Positions 1-4,867 of a stretch of DNA of 7,052 nucleotides are shown piece after piece. The translations under genes and the position numbers were made by a program. Source of the DNA: Lachnospiraceae bacterium UBA4711 (GTDB lineage Bacteria > Bacillota > Clostridia > Lachnospirales > Lachnospiraceae). Position 1 is the first letter of the stretch, and each line of letters starts with the position of its first letter. Under the pieces are notes generated by a model. That model was not told the DNA's origin. It did not search any database and was given only the letters and a program-made list of their open reading frames with translations. The DNA is taken from assembly GCA_002404515.1 (NCBI GenBank), contig DHJV01000061.1:1-7052 (forward strand), read 5' to 3'.

Positions 1-564
1 GAGCGTGAAGTGCTGAAATTGTCTGATGCATATGAAAACCAGTCAGATGAGCCGCAGTTAGAGCTGATTTGCACCGTGTACAACATCAATCCGGGAAATA
101 ATGAGGATTTGAAAAAGCGGAGCCAAACGCTGCGAGAGTATATGATATTTGTTGGATATGTAAATGAGAATCTTGCAAAGGCGAAAAAGGGCGAGAAGGA
201 TTATGAGACTGCAATCAGAGATGCGGTGAACCGCTGCATTGCAGAGAATATCCTGAAGGATTTTTTGCTGGAACGCGGAGAGGATGTGCAGAAAAGTATG
301 ATGTTTGATCTGACATACGAAAAACAGATGGAGAATGCAAAACGGGAATGGTATAACGACGGTGTGGAAGAAGGTACAATTCATTATTTAGCTTCTTTCA
401 TTGTAAAAAAGGTGAAGAAAAATAAAACGCTTGAGGAAATCGCTGATGAGCTCGAAGAATCAATCGAAACTATCCAGCCAATATATGATATTGTGAACAA
501 ACATGCACCGGAATACGATGTGGATGCGATTACTGCAGAGGTATTGGAAGTACGGAATAAATAG
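1..564 (+). CDS. Rpn-family PD-(D/E)XK nuclease / transposase-like protein, C-terminal part (5' end outside the window)
   Basis: The reading frame is open from base 1 and ends at TAG 562-564, giving about 187 residues of a longer protein. The segment with the pattern LELICTVYNIN-PGNNEDL followed by TLREYMIFVGYV resembles the part that follows the nuclease core in Rpn (recombination-promoting nuclease, PDDEXK_2/TIGR01784-like) proteins, where a basic linker leads to a helical tail. The later part (DAVNRCIAENILKDFL, then charged helices rich in E and K) also fits that family. The catalytic D/E-x-K residues would lie upstream of the window, so activity cannot be judged. A GTG at position 10 is in frame but is not a believable start, because the similarity begins right at it with no ribosome binding site in view. 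Rpn proteins are DNA endonucleases linked to RecA-independent recombination and some act in phage defence; that role is family knowledge, not shown here. Family assignment is from memory of the pattern and is moderately sure. Confidence 0.65.
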   Translation, partial: EREVLKLSDAYENQSDEPQLELICTVYNINPGNNEDLKKRSQTLREYMIFVGYVNENLAKAKKGEKDYETAIRDAVNRCIAENILKDFLLERGEDVQKSMMFDLTYEKQMENAKREWYNDGVEEGTIHYLASFIVKKVKKNKTLEEIADELEESIETIQPIYDIVNKHAPEYDVDAITAEVLEVRNK

Positions 565-580
565 CTAGAAGTAAGTGAGG

Positions 581-617
581 ACAGGATAGTTGATCAAAGG
601 TCAACTGTCCTGTTTTT
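581..617 (+). terminator. Intrinsic terminator after the Rpn-like gene
   Basis: A 13-bp stem (581-593 with 601-613, one G-T pair) closes a 7-nt loop and runs into a T stretch at 613-617. It starts 16 nt after the stop codon of the Rpn-like gene, so it isolates that gene from the uracil permease downstream. Confidence 0.85.
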
Positions 618-648
618 GCAAATGTGGAGATACGCATAGAAAAACACC

Positions 649-677
649 TTGACACTACAAAATCCATTTGATATGGT
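649..677 (+). promoter_or_regulatory. Possible distal sigma-A promoter for the uracil salvage genes
   Basis: TTGACA at 649-654 matches the -35 consensus exactly. It is followed after 17 nt by TATGGT at 672-677, which matches 4 of 6 positions of the -10 box. Transcription would start near 684 and give a leader of about 115 nt. I see no PyrR-type binding loop or terminator in that leader. It competes with the more proximal candidate at 719-747; I cannot tell which is used. Confidence 0.35.
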
Positions 678-718
678 CCACGCTCTTACAGTCTCACAAA
701 AATCCCTATGATTTCTTA

Positions 719-747
719 TTGCAAAATCTCCCCTACTCGTGCATAAT
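719..747 (+). promoter_or_regulatory. Possible proximal sigma-A promoter for the uracil salvage genes
   Basis: TTGCAA at 719-724 (4 of 6 matches to the -35 box) is followed after exactly 17 nt by CATAAT at 742-747 (5 of 6 matches to the -10 box). Transcription would start near 754, about 46 nt before the permease start codon. The rest of the 565-799 gap holds the terminator at 581-617, the distal promoter candidate and the ribosome binding site, and nothing else that I recognise. Confidence 0.45.
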
Positions 748-799
748 AGAATACAAATAAATTCTCTTACAAATCAAGAGAGGAAAAGAGGTAAAAACT

Positions 800-2197
800 A
801 TGAGCGACACAAATGATGGAGCAGTCAGAGACGCGAAAAAGCTCGGATTACCGAAGGTTTTGATCTTGGGATTACAGCATATGTTTGCAATGTTCGGTGC
901 AACTATTCTGGTCCCAATTTTAGTGTCCGGGTATTTTGCAGATGCATGTGGAGAACCATTGACGAGAGGTCTGACCGTATCAGTCACACTTTTCTGCGCA
1001 GGCTTTGGTACATTGCTATTCCATGTATGTTCCAAATTTAAGGTACCGGCGTTCCTTGGATCTTCGTTTGCATTCTTAGGTGGATTTTCAACCGTAGCCA
1101 ATCTGGATACCGGTAAATTCGCCAACATGGCAGCAAACGACAAGGTAGCCTATGCCTGTGGTGGTGTAGTTGCTGCTGGAGCATTGTATCTGATCATGGC
1201 ATTGATCATCAAGCTGGTTGGCGTAAACCGTGTTATGCGTTTCCTTCCACCAGTTGTAACCGGACCGATCATTATCTGCATCGGACTTTCACTTGCACCA
1301 TCCGCAATCTCAAATGCCAGCACAAACTGGTGGCTTGCGGTAATCGCATTAGCAGTTATCATCATCTTCAATATCTGGGGTAAGGGCATGTTCAGGATTA
1401 TTCCGATCCTGATGGGTGTTGTGATTTCTTACGTGGCAGCAGTAATCATGAATGCAGCAGGACTTACCAATCCGGATGGCAGTGCGATCATCGCATTTGA
1501 GTCGGTGAAATCCGCAAGCTTCTTCGGTGTACCACAGTTCCAGTTTGCGAAATTTGATCTTACAACGATTCTGGTTATGGCACCAATCGCAATCGCAGCG
1601 ATGATGGAACATGTGGGAGATATGTCAGCCATCTCCGCAACCGTTGGCAAGAACTTTATTCAGGATCCGGGTCTGCATCGTACATTAATCGGTGATGGTC
1701 TTGCAACTGCATTTGCAGGTGCGATCGGTGGACCAGCGAATACAACATACGGCGAGAACACAGGTGTATTGGAACTTTCCAAGGTATATGATCCAATGGT
1801 AGTCCGTCTGGCAGCTGTATTTGCGATTATCCTGTCCTTCATTCCGAAGTTTGCGGCCGTGATCTCTACGATGCCATCCGCAATCATCGGTGGTGTATCA
1901 TTTATGTTATATGGTATGATTTCAGCTATCGGCGTGCGTAATGTCGTTGAGAACAAGGTGGATCTGACACGTTCAAGAAACCTGATCATCGCAGGTGTTA
2001 TCTTCGTCTGTGGACTTGGTTTCTCAGATGGTATCACATTTACAATCGGGGAGACATCTATCACACTGACAGCACTTGCCATCGCAGCGATCGCTGGTAT
2101 TCTGTTAAATGCGATTCTGCCTGGAAATGATTACCAGTTTGGCGCAAACCCGGATGGTGACCAGAGCCGTGGTGTTTTTGTAAAGTCTAAAGAATAA
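800..2197 (+). CDS. pyrP/uraA: Uracil permease, NCS2 (nucleobase:cation symporter-2) family
   Basis: A 465-residue integral membrane protein of the usual length and hydrophobic pattern for NCS2 uracil transporters (14 membrane segments in the known UraA fold), which import uracil with protons. Near the N-terminus (about residues 25-40) it carries the LQHMFAMFGATILVP block typical of UraA/PyrP. Two acidic positions that bind uracil in E. coli UraA (E241 and E290) have clear counterparts here: E270 in MMEHVGDMS, and E319 in the family signature GGPANTTYGENTGV (310-323). The ATG at 800 has an AAGAGG ribosome binding site at 786-791 with an 8-nt gap. The C-terminus ends in a short polar tail. It is followed after 83 nt by upp, so uptake and conversion of uracil to UMP are probably co-transcribed. 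Uracil specificity, rather than xanthine/uric acid, is supported by the signature and by the neighbour upp. Confidence 0.95.
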   Translation: MSDTNDGAVRDAKKLGLPKVLILGLQHMFAMFGATILVPILVSGYFADACGEPLTRGLTVSVTLFCAGFGTLLFHVCSKFKVPAFLGSSFAFLGGFSTVANLDTGKFANMAANDKVAYACGGVVAAGALYLIMALIIKLVGVNRVMRFLPPVVTGPIIICIGLSLAPSAISNASTNWWLAVIALAVIIIFNIWGKGMFRIIPILMGVVISYVAAVIMNAAGLTNPDGSAIIAFESVKSASFFGVPQFQFAKFDLTTILVMAPIAIAAMMEHVGDMSAISATVGKNFIQDPGLHRTLIGDGLATAFAGAIGGPANTTYGENTGVLELSKVYDPMVVRLAAVFAIILSFIPKFAAVISTMPSAIIGGVSFMLYGMISAIGVRNVVENKVDLTRSRNLIIAGVIFVCGLGFSDGITFTIGETSITLTALAIAAIAGILLNAILPGNDYQFGANPDGDQSRGVFVKSKE

Positions 2198-2218
2198 TAT
2201 GATATAAAAGGTCAAAAG

Positions 2219-2253
2219 TCAGAATTCGTTCCTGCTTGCAGGAAAGGTTCTGA
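2219..2253 (+). other. Nested stem-loop between the uracil permease gene and upp
   Basis: An outer 6-bp arm pair (TCAGAA 2219-2224 with TTCTGA 2248-2253) encloses a self-complementary 7-bp arm pair (TTCCTGC 2229-2235 with GCAGGAA 2238-2244). A purine-rich run follows, not a T run, so it is not a terminator in the + direction. It lies 14 nt before the upp ribosome binding site. It could shape mRNA decay or translation between the two genes; no function is shown. Confidence 0.45.
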
Positions 2254-2280
2254 GCTGTAAGAAAAAAAGGAGATTACAAA

Positions 2281-2925
2281 ATGGATTTTAAAAATGAGAA
2301 AAATATTACGATTTTTGAGCATCCGTTGATTCAGCACAAGATTTCAATTCTGCGTGACAAGAATACAGGAACCAATGAGTTCCGTAAGCTCGTAGAAGAG
2401 ATTGCAATGCTTGAAGGATTTGAAGCACTTGGAGATCTGCCATTGCATGATGTAGAGATTGAGACTCCAATCGAGAAATGTATGACACCAATGATCTCCG
2501 GCCGTAAGCTTGCTATCGTTCCAATTCTTCGTGCAGGACTTGGTATGGTACCTGGCGTGCTTGCACTTGTACCATCTGCAAAGGTTGGTCATATCGGTAT
2601 GTACCGTGATGAGGAGACACATATTCCACACGAGTATTACTGCAAGCTTCCAAACCCAATTGATGAAAGAATCATTGTTGTAACCGATCCAATGCTTGCA
2701 ACGGGTGGTTCTGCTGTTGATGCAATCACACAGATCAAGGCACATGGCGGCAAGAAGATCAAGTTCATGTGTATCATCGCTGCACCGGAAGGTGTTCAGA
2801 AGCTGCATGAAGCACATCCGGATGTACAGATTTATGTTGGCCATTTGGATCGCGAGCTGAATGAGAATGCGTACATTTGTCCGGGACTTGGCGATGCTGG
2901 CGATCGTATCTTCGGTACAAAATAG
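2281..2925 (+). CDS. upp: Uracil phosphoribosyltransferase
   Basis: A 214-residue protein, close to the usual 208-210 residues for bacterial UPRT. It makes UMP from uracil and PRPP in the cytoplasm, the key pyrimidine salvage step. The PRPP loop VTDPMLATGGSA is at residues 134-145. The conserved RAGLGM block is at 84-89. The uracil-binding C-terminal region, with PGLGDAGDR ending at R209, is intact and followed by FGTK at the end. The ATG at 2281 is preceded by AAGGAG at 2267-2272 with an 8-nt gap. The gene follows the uracil permease, forming a salvage pair in which the enzyme traps imported uracil as UMP. No PyrR-type attenuator is visible before either gene. Nothing is truncated or unusual in the protein. 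Confidence 0.97.
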   Translation: MDFKNEKNITIFEHPLIQHKISILRDKNTGTNEFRKLVEEIAMLEGFEALGDLPLHDVEIETPIEKCMTPMISGRKLAIVPILRAGLGMVPGVLALVPSAKVGHIGMYRDEETHIPHEYYCKLPNPIDERIIVVTDPMLATGGSAVDAITQIKAHGGKKIKFMCIIAAPEGVQKLHEAHPDVQIYVGHLDRELNENAYICPGLGDAGDRIFGTK

Positions 2926-2950
2926 CAGGCAATTCAATCTGACCTTATAA

Positions 2951-2998
2951 AAAGCACAGAAACTGGGTATTTCAATATAACCAGTTTCTGTGCTTTAA
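2951..2998 (+). terminator. Hairpin terminator after upp, with short T tail
   Basis: Perfect 16-bp arms (2951-2966 with 2981-2996) flank a 14-nt loop, 25 nt after the upp stop codon. On the + strand only TTT, within the arm itself, precedes AATAATA, so the U tract is weak. On the opposite strand the same hairpin runs into five T. It may act mainly as a leaky terminator or an mRNA 3'-end stabiliser. Confidence 0.65.
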
Positions 2999-3012
2999 TA
3001 ATACCCGATAAT
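2985..3012 (+). promoter_or_regulatory. Weak promoter candidate for pdxST
   Basis: GATAAT at 3007-3012 matches 5 of 6 positions of the -10 box and would start transcription near 3019, 26 nt before pdxS. The best upstream hexamer is TTTCTG at 2985-2990 with 16-nt spacing, a poor -35 box buried in the hairpin arm. A perfect TATAAT at 3026-3031 abuts the ribosome binding site and is too close to the start codon to serve as a normal -10 box. Confidence 0.25.
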
Positions 3013-3044
3013 TATAGTTTCATTATATAATAGGAGGAACAACA

Positions 3045-3920
3045 ATGAGCGAGAACAGATATGAATTGAATAAGAACCTTGCACAGATGTTAAAGGGCGG
3101 CGTTATCATGGATGTAACAACACCTGAGCAGGCCAGAATTGCACAGGAAGCAGGTGCATGTGCAGTTATGGCACTGGAGAGAATTCCAGCTGATATCCGT
3201 GCAGCAGGCGGTGTATCACGTATGAGTGATCCAAAGATGATCAAGGGAATTCAGGAAGCTGTTACAATTCCGGTTATGGCAAAGTGCCGTATTGGACATT
3301 TTGTAGAGGCACAGATTCTCGAAGCAATCGAGATTGATTACATCGATGAGAGTGAAGTTTTATCACCAGCCGATGATATTTACCATATTGACAAGACAAA
3401 GTTCAAGGTACCATTTGTCTGTGGCGCACGTGATCTTGGCGAAGCACTTCGTCGTATCGAGGAAGGTGCATCTATGATCCGTACAAAGGGTGAGCCGGGA
3501 ACTGGTGATGTTGTACAGGCAGTTCGTCATATGCGTGCCATGAACTCAGAGATTCGTCGTATCGTTGGTATGGCAGAGGATGAGATCTACGAAGCAGCAA
3601 AGCAGCTTCAGGTACCGGTGGAACTCGTTCGCTACGTCCATGAGAATGGTAAGCTTCCGGTTGTAAACTTTGCAGCCGGTGGTGTTGCAACACCTGCCGA
3701 TGCAGCACTTATGATGCAGCTTGGCGCAGAGGGTGTATTTGTTGGTTCTGGTATCTTCAAGTCAGGAAATCCTGCAAAACGTGCAGCAGCTATCGTTAAG
3801 GCTGTTACAAACTACCAGGATGCAAAGTTGATCGCAGAGCTTTCTGAAGATCTTGGTGAGGCTATGGTCGGAATCAATGAGTCTGAAATTGAGATTCTTA
3901 TGGCAGAAAGAGGAAAGTAA
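3045..3920 (+). CDS. pdxS: Pyridoxal 5'-phosphate synthase, lyase subunit PdxS (Pdx1)
   Basis: A 291-residue (beta/alpha)8-barrel enzyme, within the family's usual 290-297. With ammonia from PdxT it makes PLP directly from ribose 5-phosphate and glyceraldehyde 3-phosphate (DXP-independent route); the known complex has 12 PdxS and 12 PdxT. The key residues are all present, one position earlier than in B. subtilis: D23 in MDVTTPEQA, K80 in VMAKCRIGH (B. subtilis K81, pentose imine) and K148 in MIRTKGEPGTG (B. subtilis K149). Phosphate-binding GGVATPADA starts at 212 and GSGIF is at 234-238. The position after K80 is Cys. The ATG at 3045 has AGGAGG at 3032-3037 with a 7-nt gap. It is followed after 1 nt by pdxT, giving tight co-translation of the two subunits. 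It is separated from upp by the hairpin at 2951-2998. Confidence 0.98.
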   Translation: MSENRYELNKNLAQMLKGGVIMDVTTPEQARIAQEAGACAVMALERIPADIRAAGGVSRMSDPKMIKGIQEAVTIPVMAKCRIGHFVEAQILEAIEIDYIDESEVLSPADDIYHIDKTKFKVPFVCGARDLGEALRRIEEGASMIRTKGEPGTGDVVQAVRHMRAMNSEIRRIVGMAEDEIYEAAKQLQVPVELVRYVHENGKLPVVNFAAGGVATPADAALMMQLGAEGVFVGSGIFKSGNPAKRAAAIVKAVTNYQDAKLIAELSEDLGEAMVGINESEIEILMAERGK

Positions 3921-3921
3921 A

Positions 3922-4491
3922 ATGAAGATAGGAATATTGGCATTGCAGGGTGCATTTGCAGAGCATGAGGCATCCCTTGATAAATTACATATTCCACACT
4001 TCGAGATCCGTCAGGCAGATGATCTGCAGGACGATATGGATGGATTGATCATTCCTGGCGGCGAGAGTACAGTTATGGGAAAGCTTCTGAAGGAGCTTTC
4101 CCTGTATGAGCCACTCAAGGCAAAGATCGAAGCAGGCCTGCCGGTCTTCGGTACCTGTGCTGGTTTGTTGCTTCTGGCAAAGGATATTGATGGAGAAGAT
4201 GCACTTGGATTCCGGACGATGAATATCGTAGCCCGCAGAAATGCTTACGGCAGACAGCTTGGCAGCTTCTTCGCAGAAGAAGACTTCAAGGGAATCGGAA
4301 CCGTCGGCATGACATTTATCCGTGCGCCATATATCGAGAGTGTCGGGGATGGCGTTGATGTTCTGGCAGTCTGCGATGGCAAGATCGTTGCTGCCCGTCA
4401 GGGAAACCAGCTCGTGACTGCATTCCACCCGGAACTTACCGAAGAAGTAAAGATTCATCAATATTTTGTGGATATGATTTCGGAAAAATAA
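3922..4491 (+). CDS. pdxT: Pyridoxal 5'-phosphate synthase, glutaminase subunit PdxT (Pdx2)
   Basis: A 189-residue class I glutamine amidotransferase that hydrolyses glutamine and channels ammonia to PdxS. It opens with MKIGILALQGAFAEH, the classic PdxT N-terminus. The oxyanion/glutamine loop GGES is at 46-49, the nucleophile C79 is in FGTCAG, the FIRAP block has R134, and the catalytic partners H169 and E171 are in FHPE. The triad is complete, so the enzyme should be active. The frame stays open upstream to 3853 inside pdxS, but the ATG at 3922 is chosen because it gives the exact family N-terminus. It also sits 1 nt after the pdxS stop with an AAAGAGG ribosome binding site at 3907-3913. It is almost certainly co-transcribed with pdxS and ends at a strong terminator. 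Confidence 0.98.
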   Translation: MKIGILALQGAFAEHEASLDKLHIPHFEIRQADDLQDDMDGLIIPGGESTVMGKLLKELSLYEPLKAKIEAGLPVFGTCAGLLLLAKDIDGEDALGFRTMNIVARRNAYGRQLGSFFAEEDFKGIGTVGMTFIRAPYIESVGDGVDVLAVCDGKIVAARQGNQLVTAFHPELTEEVKIHQYFVDMISEK

Positions 4492-4502
4492 GCAAAAACA
4501 CG

Positions 4503-4533
4503 AAAGAACCCTTGAATCAAGGGTTCTTTTTTT
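4503..4533 (+). terminator. Intrinsic terminator after pdxT
   Basis: An 11-bp perfect stem (4503-4513 with 4519-4529) with a 5-nt loop ends in seven T (4527-4533). It starts 12 nt after the pdxT stop and closes the pdxST unit, so carB needs its own promoter. Confidence 0.93.
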
Positions 4534-4548
4534 ATGCCTTATCTTTGA

Positions 4549-4577
4549 TTGTAATTGTTCCTCGCATCTAGTATAAT
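4549..4577 (+). promoter_or_regulatory. Sigma-A promoter for carB
   Basis: TTGTAA at 4549-4554 (4 of 6 matches) is followed after exactly 17 nt by a perfect TATAAT at 4572-4577. Transcription would start near 4584, leaving a leader of about 284 nt before the carB ATG. It lies just after the pdxT terminator and is the best promoter match in the window. Confidence 0.65.
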
Positions 4578-4586
4578 TAAGTGATT

Positions 4587-4630
4587 TTGGATAAAAATTC
4601 GATTTATTTATATAAATTATTTTTATCCAA
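4587..4630 (+). other. AT-rich stem-loop at the 5' end of the predicted carB leader
   Basis: Perfect 12-bp arms (4587-4598 with 4619-4630) enclose a 20-nt AT-rich interior that contains the self-complementary ATTTATATAAAT (4606-4617). No T run follows, so it is not an intrinsic terminator. If transcription starts near 4584 this hairpin would be at the extreme 5' end of the carB mRNA, a position known to slow RNA decay in other bacteria. Confidence 0.55.
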
Positions 4631-4633
4631 TGA

Positions 4634-4839
4634 GATTTTGAAACAAAACAATACAGTATATAGAGTTGGACGTGTTTATTGATTCTAAAGCAGACCATCG
4701 GAACACGTCGGCACTTAATGAACGGCAAACTTGTTTGTCGTGAATTTAGTGTCCGTTACGTGTGGAGCTGAGCGAGAGCGCGTCTGCGTAGAATAATAAA
4801 CACGTCCAACTCGTATCATAGTGTAAATGTTTCAAAATC
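4634..4839 (+). repeat. About 206-nt imperfect palindrome in the carB leader (structured RNA or small palindromic element)
   Basis: Arms pair in register over the whole length. The outer 12 bp are 4634-4645 with 4828-4839. Shorter pairs follow at 4652-4655 with 4822-4825, 4657-4659 with 4818-4820 and 4660-4662 with 4814-4816. An 18-bp perfect stem joins 4663-4680 with 4795-4812, then 4682-4687 with 4789-4794, 4690-4695 with 4782-4787 and 4703-4708 with 4758-4763. The tip is 4709-4711 with 4753-4755, 4712-4715 with 4748-4751 and 4723-4730 with 4733-4740. The only sizeable unpaired patch is 4696-4702 opposite 4764-4781. It has no credible ORF and no T tail. No direct target duplication is visible at its ends. 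It ends 16 nt before the carB ribosome binding site. Confidence 0.75.
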
Positions 4840-4855
4840 GGATTAAATATTACAC

Positions 4856-4862
4856 AAGGGGG
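4856..4862 (+). promoter_or_regulatory. Ribosome binding site of carB
   Basis: AAGGGGG lies 5 nt before the ATG at 4868. It fixes the start codon and shows that the preceding 206-nt palindrome is leader sequence rather than coding sequence. The spacing is a little short but workable. Confidence 0.7.
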
Positions 4863-4867
4863 CAAAT

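Noticed and set aside
763..781. A small hairpin (763-768 with 776-781) just before the permease ribosome binding site
   Set aside because: Only 6 bp and AT/GA-rich; such pairings are expected by chance, and it does not cover the ribosome binding site at 786-791.
2344..2937. A 197-codon open frame on the - strand opposite upp
   Set aside because: It is antisense to a complete upp with all its motifs and has no recognisable domain or start signal.
3853..3921. A 23-codon upstream extension of pdxT overlapping the end of pdxS
   Set aside because: The family N-terminus starts exactly at the ATG at 3922, which has its own ribosome binding site; the extension is only the pdxS 3' end read in another frame.
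3985..4728. A 247-codon open frame on the - strand covering most of pdxT and part of the palindrome
   Set aside because: It lies opposite the clearly intact pdxT, its product is rich in Cys/His/Lys with no family pattern, and it has no ribosome binding site. It is a shadow of pdxT extended through the gene-free region.
4795..4827. The 3' arm of the palindrome as an intrinsic terminator before carB
   Set aside because: The stem is strong, but it is followed by GTATCATAGTG with no T run, so it does not meet the terminator pattern on the + strand.
4634..4839. Insertion sequence remnant with target-site duplication
   Set aside because: There is no transposase coding trace and the flanks (AATGA before, GGATT after) do not form a duplication. 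A MITE-like origin remains possible but cannot be claimed.
4534..4867. CRISPR array, tRNA or known riboswitch in the gene-free region
   Set aside because: There are no regularly spaced direct repeats, no cloverleaf with a T-loop GTTCGA pattern, and no riboswitch core that I recognise; the region is dominated by inverted, not direct, repeats.
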